Shown: positions 32,933 to 43,211 of the stretch, one piece after another
Layout of the letters: the number at the start of each line of letters is the position of its first letter
Numbering within the stretch: the first letter of the stretch is position 1
Source: an uncultured Bacteroides sp.
Lineage (GTDB): Bacteria > Bacteroidota > Bacteroidia > Bacteroidales > Bacteroidaceae
Assembly (NCBI GenBank): GCA_947074235.1
Contig: CAMTOV010000002.1
Coordinates: forward strand, 1-64,000
Direction: 5' to 3'
Length of the DNA stretch: 64,000 bases
The notes under the pieces: generated by a model
Database searches by the model: none
What the model was told of the DNA's origin: nothing
The model's input: the letters and a program-made list of their open reading frames with translations, nothing else
Translations under genes and position numbers: made by a program

Positions 32933-35395
32933 TTATTGTATAGTAAATTGATAACTCTGTCCTTTTTCTGTATCTATCTCATAAAGATAAGAAGTGGGCT
33001 GATTTGATGTATTTATAGGCGCTTTTGGAGAGATTAAAGGTTTCTTTAATCCTTGCTCTTTCAATAATATATTGTTTGACTCTTGTATTTCCGACAGAGG
33101 GCTTAGTTTCTCTCCATTATAATATAACGGAGTTGAACTGCGAAGTCTTAACAATCCTCCTAACGTAGAATCTAAAGTTACCGATTTCAATTCATTGTCA
33201 TTCCATTTCATCTCATCAATTAAAAAACCTCCTCTACATCGAATTCCTTTTATCTCTCCTTTGCTCCACACATCGGGCAGAGCAGGAAGAAGATGAATAA
33301 CCCCTGCATGGCTTTGAACTAACATCTCAGCAATGCCTGCAGCACAGCCGAAGTTCCCATCTATCTGAAACGGAGGGTGTGCATCGAATAGGTTTGGATA
33401 AGTTCCACCATTTTGACCTGTTTCTTCTATTGTAGGAGTTATTTGATCGGTTATAAGTTTGTAGGCATGATTCCCATCGAGCAATCGTGCCCATAAACAA
33501 ACTTTCCATCCCATAGACCAACCAGTAGAATGATCGCCTCGTGCTTCTAAAGAACGCTTTGCTGCTTCCATTAAAATAGGCGTATCTAGTGTGATTTGTC
33601 GGCCAGGATATAAACCCCATAGGTGTGATATGTGTCTATGTCGATCATTAGGATTGTCCCAATCCTCCATCCACTCTTGTAGTTGTCCCCATCTGCCTAT
33701 CTGCATGGGTGCTAACTGGTTTACTACCGATTGTAAGCTATCAATAAATAGTGGAGATTCATTCATTAATTGAGCAGCTTGTATTGTATTTCTAAATAAA
33801 TCATCAATCATTTGATTATCCATGGTTGCCCCCGCTACTACCACAAAATCACGTTTCCCATTGACAGTTGGTTTATTTTCGGGAGAATACGAAGGAGAAG
33901 CTACCAACCAATTGTTTTGCGGCTCCTTCACAAGGAAGTCAAGGTAAAACTCACATGCACCTCGCATCAATGGATACACTTCTGTTAGGTAATCTTTATC
34001 GCCCGAGAATAAAAATCTATCCCATAAATGCTGACTAAACCAAGCATTGCAAGTGGGCCAAATTCCCCACGCGGCACCATCTACTGATCCAGTAGATCGC
34101 CAGATGTCTGTGTTGTGGTGCAATGCCCATCCACGACATCCATACATTTCGGCAGTTTGTTTGCCTTGTTCGGCTGTTTCTTTTATCAATTGCAAAAAAG
34201 GCTCATGCATTTCGGGGAGGTTAGTTATCTCTGCCGGCCAATAGTTCATTTCTACATTGATATCGGTAGTGTATTTTCCATCCCAAGGAGCTAGTAGTTT
34301 ATAGTTCCAAATGCCTTGTAGGTTGGCAGCTTGTCCGCCGGGTTGCGAACTGCAAATCAATAGATAGCGACCAAATTGAAAATACAAAGTAGCCATTTGC
34401 GGATCGAAAGTAGATTGGAACTCTTCCACACGAACATCAGTTGGTTTCAAAGCTTGTTCATTGCTTCCCAAATCGAGCGACACACGATTGAATAAATTGG
34501 TATAATATTGCGTGTGTGCAATCTTCGTCTTTTGATAGTTCTTGCTCGTTTTTTGTAGATATTCTCGAGCTTTCTTTTGCGAGTCGCCCGAAATATCTTT
34601 ATAATTTATAAAATTAGTACCAGCCGAAACGTAAATAGTGGCGCTATTTGCTCCAGATAGATGCAATACGGAATCTCCGTCGGTAGTTAGCTTGCCACCT
34701 TGATGGTCTATACGCGTTAAAGTAGTAAAACGAATCTTGCCCTCTATGCCTTCATGATTGCTAGCTTTGCCATCTAACTGCAATTCCTTTTGTGATGTTA
34801 TACTTTGTGTTATGTCATTTTTATAAGGGGTAGTATAACTTGCCTTAAAGGATATTTCTCCTTTTTTGTCGGCTGTTAGGCGAATGATAAGTACATCATC
34901 AGAAAAAGACGTGAAGACTTCTCGAGTATAATTTACCCCATTGGCTGTGAAGCGAGTAGTAGCAATTGCATTTTCAATATTCAAATCACGATAATAGTTA
35001 GTGTACTTATCAATTTCATCAAAATCGAGATGTAATGAGCCGATGGTTTGATAAGGCATACCATTGCCAGATGTAGAACTAATAGCCTCGCCACATAATT
35101 TTTGCGCCTCCATATTTTTTCCTTCAAATATCAGTTGACGAATCTCTGAAAGTGCATCTTTAGCTTTCGGATTGGTATTGTTGTGAGGCGATCCTCCCCA
35201 AATTGTTTCTTCGTTAAGTTGAATCTCCTCATGAATGGGATTGCCATACACCATTGCGCCTAGTCGTCCATTGCCTAATGGTAGTGCTTCAACCCACTTT
35301 TCGGCAGGTTGATTATACCATAGCTTTAACTCAGTAACTTGTGCTTGTACTATTAGCGTGGTCAATAAGAAAACAAATGCAATTATTCTTTTCAT
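32933..35395 (-). CDS. GH95 glycoside hydrolase (alpha-L-fucosidase/galactosidase)
   Basis: 820 residues with a signal peptide ending IVQAQ. The N-terminal beta-sandwich starts LKLWYNQPAEKWVEALPLGNGRLGAMVYG, a GH95 hallmark. The (alpha/alpha)6 barrel includes TDINVEMNYWPAEITNL and FQIDGNFGCAAGIAEM, which carry the Asn/Asp catalytic residues of the family. It inverts alpha-1,2-L-fucosides or the equivalent L-galactosides, such as those on xyloglucan or RG-II side chains. It sits between a GH3 gene (13 bp upstream) and a GNAT gene. Confidence 0.93.
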   Translation of the reverse strand: MKRIIAFVFLLTTLIVQAQVTELKLWYNQPAEKWVEALPLGNGRLGAMVYGNPIHEEIQLNEETIWGGSPHNNTNPKAKDALSEIRQLIFEGKNMEAQKLCGEAISSTSGNGMPYQTIGSLHLDFDEIDKYTNYYRDLNIENAIATTRFTANGVNYTREVFTSFSDDVLIIRLTADKKGEISFKASYTTPYKNDITQSITSQKELQLDGKASNHEGIEGKIRFTTLTRIDHQGGKLTTDGDSVLHLSGANSATIYVSAGTNFINYKDISGDSQKKAREYLQKTSKNYQKTKIAHTQYYTNLFNRVSLDLGSNEQALKPTDVRVEEFQSTFDPQMATLYFQFGRYLLICSSQPGGQAANLQGIWNYKLLAPWDGKYTTDINVEMNYWPAEITNLPEMHEPFLQLIKETAEQGKQTAEMYGCRGWALHHNTDIWRSTGSVDGAAWGIWPTCNAWFSQHLWDRFLFSGDKDYLTEVYPLMRGACEFYLDFLVKEPQNNWLVASPSYSPENKPTVNGKRDFVVVAGATMDNQMIDDLFRNTIQAAQLMNESPLFIDSLQSVVNQLAPMQIGRWGQLQEWMEDWDNPNDRHRHISHLWGLYPGRQITLDTPILMEAAKRSLEARGDHSTGWSMGWKVCLWARLLDGNHAYKLITDQITPTIEETGQNGGTYPNLFDAHPPFQIDGNFGCAAGIAEMLVQSHAGVIHLLPALPDVWSKGEIKGIRCRGGFLIDEMKWNDNELKSVTLDSTLGGLLRLRSSTPLYYNGEKLSPLSEIQESNNILLKEQGLKKPLISPKAPINTSNQPTSYLYEIDTEKGQSYQFTIQ

Positions 35396-35408
35396 ATGAT
35401 TACTTATT

Positions 35409-38015
35409 TTAATCTACTAGAATTGTTATGCTCTTTAGATCTTCATTTCTAGAACTACAACCATATAATATTTCATATTCTCCAGGAATGGTGCGCATGG
35501 TGTTTGACTGTGTATCAAACCAGTCGAAATCTTTGTACGAAAGAGGAATCGATATAGATTGTTTCTCGCCCTTTTTGAGAGAAACACGTTTAAAGCTTCT
35601 TAGTGCTTTTGTAGGCCCTTCTTTATCGCCACTTCGTTTTAGATAGATTTGCACAATCTCATCTCCATCCATGTTGCCAGTGTTGCTGATAGGTAGGATC
35701 ATCTCAACAGTATCATCAACATTTATCGAGTTTTGTGTAAGTGTTGCATAGTCATAGGCAAACTGAGTATAACTCAATCCGTATCCAAATGGGAATAGAG
35801 GCTCCTCAGTCATATAACGATAAGTGCGTCCTTTCATCGAGTAATCTTCAAAATCGGGTAGTTGATTGGTGTTCTTATAAAATGTTACCGGAAGTCTACC
35901 TGCTGGATTATAATCTCCAAACAATACTTCGGCTACAGCTTGACCACCAGCTTGTCCTGGATACCAAGCTTGTAAAATAGCATCACAACTTTTAGTTTCG
36001 GGTTCTAATGCCATAGCCGATCCTGAGTAATTTACTAATACAACTTTCTTTCCAGCCTGTTTAAGTGCTGCAAGTATCTCTCTTTGTATGGCAGGAAGCT
36101 CTATATTGGTGCGGTCACCTCCTTTAAAACCTGTTGCATTAACTGGCATCTCTTCACCTTCTAATAGGGGAGATATACCTCCGGCAAACACCACAACGTC
36201 GGCATCTTGTATATCATTAAGTAATGATTGCATATTGAATGGCATCTCTTTTACTAAATCAAATTTAAGATACGAGTCATTACGTTTTGATGTATATAAT
36301 AACTCAATATCATATTTCTCGCCAGCCTTAGCTTGTAGTGTATATAGGTTTTGTGGGTTTTTAATATTTGTTTTATCCACTACTTCTTTCCCATTTATCA
36401 AAATTCTAATGTTTTCATTAGTCTGAACTCTAAAAATTGCTACGCAATTATTGGTTGGAGCAAATGTTGTTTGATATTTACCGCTGAAGTTAGTTAAGTT
36501 TACCCCAGCTGCAAAGGTAGTAGCGCCTAGCACATTAAACTGAAAAGGTGTATTGATTTGAAGATTAGCTGCTGCTTCACCTTCAAATTCTCTATTATTC
36601 CAATAGGTTGCATTAAATCCAGATAGCTTATTGCTACTACATTGATTGAATAGGCTCTCGAAAGTAATTCCATCGGTAGGGCCGCATGCTGTAGTAAATG
36701 TTAACTGAGATTCGGGTAGATATTCCTTCATTGCCGATAATAATGTAGAGGTTTTAGAAGGAAAACCATTGTAATTGGCCCACTGCATTACAGAGTCATT
36801 TGCGTTAGGACCAATCAACGCTACCTTGGTTTTTCTACTCAATGGCAATACTTGATTGTTGTTTTGCAATAACGTCATTGTCTGACGCGCCATTTCTAGA
36901 GCCAATGCTTGATGGGCTTCACAATCTACTACGTTATAGGGTATTTGCCAAGGATACTCTTCTTCCATTTCACCCAATTCAAATCTAGCTTTAAGCAAGC
37001 GTTTCAACGATACATTAATTTGTTCTTCATCAATATACCCAGCTTTTACCGCATCCGTTAGTTTGCGATAATCTCCACCACACTCCAAGTCTGTGCCACT
37101 AAGCACAGCATCGGCCGATGCATGCGCAGCATCTTTGTGAGTAAGGTGTCGCTTTTCTCTCCAAAAGTCGCTAATAGCACCGCAATCTGATACAACAATA
37201 CCATCAAACCCCCATTCATCGCGCAAGATTTGAGTAAGCAGACGTTTGCTTCCACAACACGGTTCGCCTTCGTAGCGATTGTATGCACACATCACCTCTT
37301 TTACATTGCCCTCTTGCACCAACACTTTAAAGGCTGGCAAGTAAGTTTCCCACAAATCGCGTGGGTCAATATCTTTGGCATCAAAACTATGGCGATTCCA
37401 TTCAGGGCCTGAATGAACCGCATAATGTTTGGCACAAGCATGTAATTTGTTATACTTAGCAGAGTCGGGACCTTGCAAACCATTAACAACTACCAGTCCC
37501 ATTTGAGTTGTCAAGTATGGGTCTTCGCCGTATGTTTCTTGGCCTCGTCCCCAGCGTGGATCGCGAAATATATTGATGTTGGGTGTCCACATTGTCAGTC
37601 CTTGATAGCGTTTATACTCACCACGACTATTGAAGTCTCGATTCTTTGCTCGTGCTTCGTCCGAAACCACATTAAATACTTCATATAATAATGAATCGTT
37701 GAAAGATGCAGCCATCCCGATAGTTTGAGGAAAGACTGTGGCCAATCCCGCACGAGCTACCCCATGCAAAGCTTCGTTCCACCACTCATAGGGCTTAACT
37801 CCTAAACGAGGGATGGCAGGTGAGTTATTTTGCATCAATGATACTTTTTCTTCCAAAGTAAGTCTATGCATTAAATCTTCGGCACGTTCTTCGGCACTCA
37901 ATGTAGAGTCTTGATAAGGCAACTGTGCAGCGAGATTACTAAAGGTAGAAAAGGTAAAAAAGCAAATGCAGGCTTTAAGGCAAAGTCTGCTTGATAAATG
38001 GAGAAGTGTTTTCAT
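35409..38015 (-). CDS. GH3 glycoside hydrolase with inserted PA14-like domain
   Basis: 868 residues with a signal-like N-terminus. The GH3 barrel has KPYEWWNEALHGVARAG and nucleophile Asp277 in VVSDCGAISDF. Between the two parts of the C-terminal sandwich (about 460-600) is an insertion, FNATYWNNREFEGEA through LLYTSKRNDSYLKFDLV, resembling a PA14 carbohydrate-binding domain. A fibronectin-III-like domain ends the protein. This architecture is common in beta-xylosidases and beta-glucosidases of Bacteroidetes. The WWNEALHG motif favours xylosidase-type members. It heads the GH3-GH95-GNAT operon and is divergent from GH28. Confidence 0.9.
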   Translation of the reverse strand: MKTLLHLSSRLCLKACICFFTFSTFSNLAAQLPYQDSTLSAEERAEDLMHRLTLEEKVSLMQNNSPAIPRLGVKPYEWWNEALHGVARAGLATVFPQTIGMAASFNDSLLYEVFNVVSDEARAKNRDFNSRGEYKRYQGLTMWTPNINIFRDPRWGRGQETYGEDPYLTTQMGLVVVNGLQGPDSAKYNKLHACAKHYAVHSGPEWNRHSFDAKDIDPRDLWETYLPAFKVLVQEGNVKEVMCAYNRYEGEPCCGSKRLLTQILRDEWGFDGIVVSDCGAISDFWREKRHLTHKDAAHASADAVLSGTDLECGGDYRKLTDAVKAGYIDEEQINVSLKRLLKARFELGEMEEEYPWQIPYNVVDCEAHQALALEMARQTMTLLQNNNQVLPLSRKTKVALIGPNANDSVMQWANYNGFPSKTSTLLSAMKEYLPESQLTFTTACGPTDGITFESLFNQCSSNKLSGFNATYWNNREFEGEAAANLQINTPFQFNVLGATTFAAGVNLTNFSGKYQTTFAPTNNCVAIFRVQTNENIRILINGKEVVDKTNIKNPQNLYTLQAKAGEKYDIELLYTSKRNDSYLKFDLVKEMPFNMQSLLNDIQDADVVVFAGGISPLLEGEEMPVNATGFKGGDRTNIELPAIQREILAALKQAGKKVVLVNYSGSAMALEPETKSCDAILQAWYPGQAGGQAVAEVLFGDYNPAGRLPVTFYKNTNQLPDFEDYSMKGRTYRYMTEEPLFPFGYGLSYTQFAYDYATLTQNSINVDDTVEMILPISNTGNMDGDEIVQIYLKRSGDKEGPTKALRSFKRVSLKKGEKQSISIPLSYKDFDWFDTQSNTMRTIPGEYEILYGCSSRNEDLKSITILVD

Positions 38016-38313
38016 GGTTAGGAATTTGTCTTTTCAGCATTATTATTCTTATGTGCAATATTACAATTATTTTGTTAATTTTCGTGGTAAATATTGATAG
38101 AAATTGGTGAAGATGTGATAGTTGTGTTGTAATTATTGTTAGTGGAAATATTGATTATGCAAATAATTGGTATGTTATTTTATGAAATTACATGCTTTTG
38201 CACACTTTTTCCACCTATTGCATGATATACTTTCTCAGATATTAGCCATATTATAATGAAAGAAAATTTATTTTTGTGAAATCTAATTTTAACTAATATA
38301 CTTAAAAACAAAA
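38016..38313. promoter_or_regulatory. Divergent control region between GH3 and GH28
   Basis: 298 bp, AT-rich. For GH28 there is an exact -7 box TATTTTTG at 38269-38276. A direct repeat, GTGG(T/A)AAATATTGAT-like, occurs at 38084-38098 and 38142-38155, about 57 bp apart, each followed by ATTGGT. No clear minus-strand box for GH3 was found. Confidence 0.4.
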
Positions 38314-39843
38314 ATGAAACGTTTATTTGCTTATTTCATAGCATTGCTATGTGTGTCGGTTAGTGCATCGGCGCGTATATTTGATATGCAGCAATTAGGT
38401 GCTGATACGACAGGTAAAACTATTTGCACTGAATTGATTAATAAAGCTATCGAACAAGCATCGTCTGAGGGTGGGGATACTATCTATTTCCCGGCAGGAA
38501 CCTATCTTACCGGTGCTATACAGATGAAGAGTAATATCACACTTCACTTAGAGTCGGGCTCAGTACTTCGCTTTTCCGATGTGTTTGAAGATTATCTTCC
38601 TTTTGTGAAAGTTCGCTGGGAAGGTGTGGTAATGAATGGACTTTCACCACTTATCCATGCCGAAAATGCTGATAATATCACGATTACCGGTCGCGGTACA
38701 TTAGATGGTAATGGATTTAAATGGTGGGAATGGTTGAGAGAAACTCGTTCGCAGCTGAGCGCTAATAATGGCACATTGCCACAATTGAGCAAAATACAGC
38801 AAATGTGGACCGAAGCTAACAAAGATTTAAAGGTTTCTGAGTATTATCAACCGACTATCGAAAGACGTATGTTTCGTCCTCCGTTCATTCAGTTTTTTGA
38901 GTGTACCAATATCGTTATTGAGAATGTAAAGATAATCAATTCACCCTTCTGGACTATCAATCCCGAATTCTGTGACAATATTGTTATTAGTGGCGTGACT
39001 ATTAATAATCCGGGTAGAGATCCTAAAGGACCTAACACGGATGGTATCAACCCATCTTCGTGCACCAATGTGCGTATCTCAGATTGTTTTATCAGTGTGG
39101 GCGACGATTGCATCACTATCAAATCGGGTAGAGATGAACAAGGTCGTGAATATGGTAGACCTTGTGAGAATCTTACCATTACAAACTGTGTGATGCTTTC
39201 GGGCCATGGTGGGGTAGTTATTGGTAGTGAGATGTCGGGTAGTGTAAGACGTGTAACTATCTCTAATTGTGTATTCGATGGTACAGATGCAGGTATTCGC
39301 CTAAAAGCATCTCGTGGCCGTGGCGGTGTGGTAGAAGATATCCGCGTAAATAATATAGTGATGCGCGATATTCAAAAGAATGCCTTTATCTTCGACCTGT
39401 TTTATGATAAAACATCGGTTGTTGAACCGGTTTCAGAGCGCACGCCCATCTTCCGCAATATTCATTTGAGCAATATTACAGGTAAGGAAATTGCCAAGAT
39501 TGGTTACATCAGTGGAATTGAAGAGATGCCGATTGAAGAGATTTCGTTTACTAATATCAATATGGTAGCTGATAAAGGCTTCTCTGCAGAAACAGCAGTG
39601 AATCTTCGTTTCAACAATGTTGATTTTGCTGTAAAACAAGGCCCTTCTTTCTTCTTCAAAGATTGTAAAGAGGTGGTGCTGAACGATGTTCGATCTAAAT
39701 CTCCTATACCAGGACAACCGGTAGTGGTGATGGAACAGGTGCAAGATGCGCTGCTCAACAACTGTTTTCAGATGAAAACATTGCCTGACTTTTTGCAAGA
39801 AACCAACTCTAGTGTGATGAAAATGATGAGTGGCACTTGGTAA
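38314..39843 (+). CDS. GH28 polygalacturonase-family hydrolase
   Basis: 509 residues with signal peptide MKRLFAYFIALLCVSVSASA. A right-handed beta-helix carries the four GH28 motifs in order: NTDGINP, GDDCITIKSG, GHGGVVIGSE and RLKASRGRGG. These supply the three Asp residues, the His and the substrate-binding Arg/Lys. It hydrolyses alpha-galacturonosyl or rhamnogalacturonan linkages of pectin, probably exo-acting and periplasmic. It is divergent from the GH3-GH95 operon and ends in a strong terminator. Confidence 0.94.
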   Translation: MKRLFAYFIALLCVSVSASARIFDMQQLGADTTGKTICTELINKAIEQASSEGGDTIYFPAGTYLTGAIQMKSNITLHLESGSVLRFSDVFEDYLPFVKVRWEGVVMNGLSPLIHAENADNITITGRGTLDGNGFKWWEWLRETRSQLSANNGTLPQLSKIQQMWTEANKDLKVSEYYQPTIERRMFRPPFIQFFECTNIVIENVKIINSPFWTINPEFCDNIVISGVTINNPGRDPKGPNTDGINPSSCTNVRISDCFISVGDDCITIKSGRDEQGREYGRPCENLTITNCVMLSGHGGVVIGSEMSGSVRRVTISNCVFDGTDAGIRLKASRGRGGVVEDIRVNNIVMRDIQKNAFIFDLFYDKTSVVEPVSERTPIFRNIHLSNITGKEIAKIGYISGIEEMPIEEISFTNINMVADKGFSAETAVNLRFNNVDFAVKQGPSFFFKDCKEVVLNDVRSKSPIPGQPVVVMEQVQDALLNNCFQMKTLPDFLQETNSSVMKMMSGTW

Positions 39844-39867
39844 TTTTACCTTCGTGTTATAAATATT

Positions 39868-39912
39868 AATGCGCCCTATTCACAATGTTGAGTAGGGCGC
39901 ATTGTTGTTTTG
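39868..39912 (+). terminator. Intrinsic terminator after GH28
   Basis: AATGCGCCCTA pairs with TAGGGCGCATT around a 14-nt loop, followed by GTTGTTTT. Confidence 0.85.
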
Positions 39913-40072
39913 TAAAGTGCTGATATTCAATAGTGCTTTGTTCGGTTTTAAAACTATATCATTTTACGTTGTATTCCTTTACATTCTACAGATAGAATGC
40001 TTCATTTATCATGTATAAATGTAACAGTTTATAATGCGATTATTATATGTAGTATAAATTTTAGTTTAAATA

Positions 40073-40106
40073 AAAAAAGCTCCAATGTTTAAAACACTGG
40101 AGCTTT
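40073..40106 (-). terminator. Intrinsic terminator after nagB
   Basis: On the minus strand AAAGCTCCA pairs with TGGAGCTTT, extended by an inner TGTTT/AAACA, and is followed by a run of U (plus-strand TAAAAAAAG at its left side). Confidence 0.85.
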
Positions 40107-40128
40107 CTATTTAGTATTGTAAATAGAA

Positions 40129-40941
40129 TTACTGAATCAACTTTTCAGCATCTAAAAAGTCTGCTTCAATATCTTTGAAATAACGATAAGTACCTACTTT
40201 GATTTCGGCAGTTGCAGCATCATCGCAAACAATGATTCCTTTTTCATGCATTTGCAATGCACTGATTGTCCACATTTGAGTGATAGAACCTTCTACGGCA
40301 TGGCGCAAAGCACGTGCTTTGTTGTGTCCATTTACGATAATCATTACCTCTTTGGCAGATAAAACAGTTCCAACACCTACAGTCAATGCTGTTTTGGGAA
40401 CTTTGTTGATGTCATTGTCAAAGAAGCGAGAGTTAGCGATGATTGTATCTGTTGTCAATGTTTTTTGACGAGTACGAGATGATAAAGAAGATCCCGGTTC
40501 GTTGAAAGCGATGTGCCCATCGGGACCAATACCACCCATGAATAAGTCGATACCACCATAGAATTTAATTTTATCTTCGTAACGTTCACATTCTGCATCA
40601 AGATCGGCAGCATTTCCGTTAAGAATATTTGTATTTTCTGGTTTAATATCAATATGGCCAAAGAAATTGTTCCACATGAATGAATAATAACTCTCCGGAT
40701 GGTTTTGTGGAAGACCCACATATTCGTCCATATTGAAAGTTACCACATTGGCGAAAGAAACAATTCCTTTTTTGTTAAGTTCGATAAGCTCTTTGTACAT
40801 GCCTAGTGGTGAAGAACCGGTAGGACATCCCAAAACAAAAGGTTTTTCAGGTGTTGGTGCTGCTTGTTTAATCTTAGCAGCCACATAGTGTGCAGCCCAC
40901 TTAGATATAGCTTGATAGTCAGGTTGAATGATTAATCTCAT
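40129..40941 (-). CDS. nagB: Glucosamine-6-phosphate deaminase
   Basis: 270 residues, the usual length. Signatures: [17 protein letters not shown] (phosphate loop), [17 protein letters not shown] and [23 protein letters not shown] with the catalytic Asp/His/Glu relay. It converts glucosamine-6-phosphate to fructose-6-phosphate and ammonia in the cytoplasm. It lies 31 bp downstream of the flavodiiron gene in the same orientation. The pair is likely co-transcribed, though their functions are unrelated. Confidence 0.97.
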   Translation of the reverse strand: MRLIIQPDYQAISKWAAHYVAAKIKQAAPTPEKPFVLGCPTGSSPLGMYKELIELNKKGIVSFANVVTFNMDEYVGLPQNHPESYYSFMWNNFFGHIDIKPENTNILNGNAADLDAECERYEDKIKFYGGIDLFMGGIGPDGHIAFNEPGSSLSSRTRQKTLTTDTIIANSRFFDNDINKVPKTALTVGVGTVLSAKEVMIIVNGHNKARALRHAVEGSITQMWTISALQMHEKGIIVCDDAATAEIKVGTYRYFKDIEADFLDAEKLIQ

Positions 40942-40972
40942 AATGTTGATTATTTATAGGGGGTTAGTAATG

Positions 40973-42172
40973 TTATTCTCTGTCTGCCTTTAGTCTATCG
41001 GCCATAGCGCGTCCTAAGTTAGCACATTGGTCGTATGTTATATCTTTCATGCCCTGTTTCATCTCTACAGGATCTCCAATCAATTCAAATTTACTCTGTG
41101 TAGCAAAGTCGCCCATACGCTTAACGGCTGCTCCTGCCCAAGTAAATGAGCCGAACAATCCCAAATAGCGTACTTTGATTTCGCGAAGAAGTATTTTAGA
41201 AATCAATGACTCAATTTCAGGATATATCTGATTGCTGTAGGTTGGCGAACCTACTATTAAGCCTTTATATTTAAATATATCGGCAAGAATGTAAGATGGA
41301 TTGCTCTTGCTTACATTGTGCATTACAATGTTTTTGATGCCTTGCGCAGAAAGCTCACTTGCTATGGCTTCTGCCATTTGCTCTGTATTGCCATACATGC
41401 TACCGTATGCAATCACAACACCCTCTTCGGCTTCGTATTTGCTCAACTTGTCATAGATACCTACTACTTTGGCAATGTTCTCTTCCCAAATAGGTCCGTG
41501 AGTAGAACAAATGGTATTGATGGGTAGCCCACCTAACTTTTGCAAAGCTCTTTGTACGGGGCTGCCATATTTGCCTACAATGTTAGAGTAGTATCTCACC
41601 ATCTCATCCCAATACTTATCAGTATTGATGCGACTATCTATGAATCCACCATCCAAAGTACCGAAACATCCAAACGCGTCTCCCGAAAATAGGATACCAT
41701 CGGTTTCATCGAAACTCATCATTGTTTCGGGCCAGTGCACCATTGGTGTAAGATAAAAGCGAAGTTTATGATGTCCTAATGCTAAGAAGTCGCCATCCTT
41801 TACAAGATATTGTTGACCGGTAACACCATAAAAGCCTTCAATCATGCCGAAAGTTTGCTTATTGCCTACAATGATAATATCTGGATAATGCTGCTGTATA
41901 AGGCGAATAGAACCAGAATGATCGGGCTCCATATGATTGATGATAAGATAATTGATTGGGCGATCGCCTATTATCTTTTTAATTTTATGAATATATACTT
42001 CAAAAAAGTTTATGTCTACTGTATCAACAAGTGCTATCATATCATCATCAATCAAATATGAGTTGTATGATACTCCGTATGGCAATGGCCACATGCCTTC
42101 AAAAAGATGCTTATTGCGATCGTTCACTCCAACGTAATGAACCTTTCCTTTAATTAATGAATTTTGTTCCAT
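40973..42172 (-). CDS. Flavodiiron protein (FprA-type A flavoprotein)
   Basis: 399 residues. The N-terminal metallo-beta-lactamase-like diiron domain has HMEPDHSGS, a FSGDAFG-type aspartate and the late His in CSTHGPIWE. The C-terminal flavodoxin domain (about 250-399) has the FMN loop AYGSMYGNTEQMAEAI. Class A flavodiiron proteins reduce O2 to water or NO to N2O in anaerobes using rubredoxin electrons. All diiron ligands appear present. It has its own -7 box and probably carries nagB behind it. Confidence 0.94.
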   Translation of the reverse strand: MEQNSLIKGKVHYVGVNDRNKHLFEGMWPLPYGVSYNSYLIDDDMIALVDTVDINFFEVYIHKIKKIIGDRPINYLIINHMEPDHSGSIRLIQQHYPDIIIVGNKQTFGMIEGFYGVTGQQYLVKDGDFLALGHHKLRFYLTPMVHWPETMMSFDETDGILFSGDAFGCFGTLDGGFIDSRINTDKYWDEMVRYYSNIVGKYGSPVQRALQKLGGLPINTICSTHGPIWEENIAKVVGIYDKLSKYEAEEGVVIAYGSMYGNTEQMAEAIASELSAQGIKNIVMHNVSKSNPSYILADIFKYKGLIVGSPTYSNQIYPEIESLISKILLREIKVRYLGLFGSFTWAGAAVKRMGDFATQSKFELIGDPVEMKQGMKDITYDQCANLGRAMADRLKADRE

Positions 42173-42205
42173 CTTATTAATCGGATTATATTAGTTTTTC
42201 GTTTT

Positions 42206-42213
42206 ACAAATAT
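42206..42213 (-). promoter_or_regulatory. -7 box for the flavodiiron-nagB genes
   Basis: Minus-strand TATATTTG (plus-strand CAAATATA), an exact match 34 bp upstream of the ATG. Confidence 0.5.
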
Positions 42214-42225
42214 ATCTTATTTTTC

Positions 42226-43155
42226 TTATATCTTGAGTTTCTTGCCTTGATAAGCTTCTTTTTCCTTCATTCTTTTTTGAATACGAGCAGTAATTTCAAA
42301 GTTTTTGAGTCCCCAGTCGGGTGCAATGAGTAAATTGCGCGGCGATTGAGAGATGAATCTTTCTATAACAATGTCCCCACGAAGATGTTCTACATAATCG
42401 ATGACAAGATTAATGTATTCATCTACCTCGTGAAATAGTTTAAAATCTTGCGGCAGCAACTCATACTCATGGGCCATCTTAGTGCCCCGTATTAACTGCA
42501 GTTGGTGAATCTTGAGTGTTGCTATAGGCAGTTGAGAAATTAAATGTGCTTGTTCTACAATTTCATCATGCTCCTCTCCGGGAAGACCTAGAATGATATG
42601 TGCACCTGTAAGAATGCCTCTAGAAGCGGTGCGCTCAATAGCTTGTTTCGATTCATTAAACGTATGACCACGATTGATTCGCTTTAAAGTGATATCGGAT
42701 GTACTTTCTACTCCATATTCTACTAATAGAAATGTAGTTTTATTAAGCTGCTCTAAATAATCTAGAAGTTCATCTGACATACAGTCGGGACGAGTACCTA
42801 TAACCAACCCTACTACACCGGGCACAGCAAGTGCTTCCTCATATTTCTTTTTTAATTCTTCTACCTCTTGATATGTGTTGGTATAAGCTTGGAAATAAGC
42901 TAGATATTTCATATCAGGATATTTACGTGCAAAAAACTGTTTTCCCTCTTCTAATTGTTGAGTGATAGTTTTTTCAGTTTTGCAATAATCTGGATTGAAA
43001 GTTTGGTTATTGCAATAAGTACAACCACCTTTTCCTTTTGTTCCATCACGATTGGGGCAAGTAAAGCCGGCATTCAAGGATATCTTTTGAACCTTAAACG
43101 GGAAGTGCTTTTTTAAGAATTGTGAGAAGTCATTATATAAGAATGGTTGTGACAT
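42226..43155 (-). CDS. TIGR01212-family radical SAM protein (YhcC-like)
   Basis: 309 residues. The cluster motif is extended, CPNRDGTKGKGGCTYC, as in the TIGR01212/YhcC family, with a barrel segment YFQAYTNTY and the family end SPRNLLIAPDWGLKNFEI. The reaction of this family has not been established to my knowledge. It is monocistronic with its own -7 box and is unrelated to its neighbours. Confidence 0.9.
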   Translation of the reverse strand: MSQPFLYNDFSQFLKKHFPFKVQKISLNAGFTCPNRDGTKGKGGCTYCNNQTFNPDYCKTEKTITQQLEEGKQFFARKYPDMKYLAYFQAYTNTYQEVEELKKKYEEALAVPGVVGLVIGTRPDCMSDELLDYLEQLNKTTFLLVEYGVESTSDITLKRINRGHTFNESKQAIERTASRGILTGAHIILGLPGEEHDEIVEQAHLISQLPIATLKIHQLQLIRGTKMAHEYELLPQDFKLFHEVDEYINLVIDYVEHLRGDIVIERFISQSPRNLLIAPDWGLKNFEITARIQKRMKEKEAYQGKKLKI

Positions 43156-43178
43156 ATTTTAGGTGTTATATTGAAATG

Positions 43179-43186
43179 CAAACTTA
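43179..43186 (-). promoter_or_regulatory. -7 box for the TIGR01212 gene
   Basis: Minus-strand TAAGTTTG (plus-strand CAAACTTA), an exact match 23 bp upstream of the ATG. Confidence 0.5.
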
Positions 43187-43211
43187 ATTAATATAAAGTG
43201 CACTACAAAAA

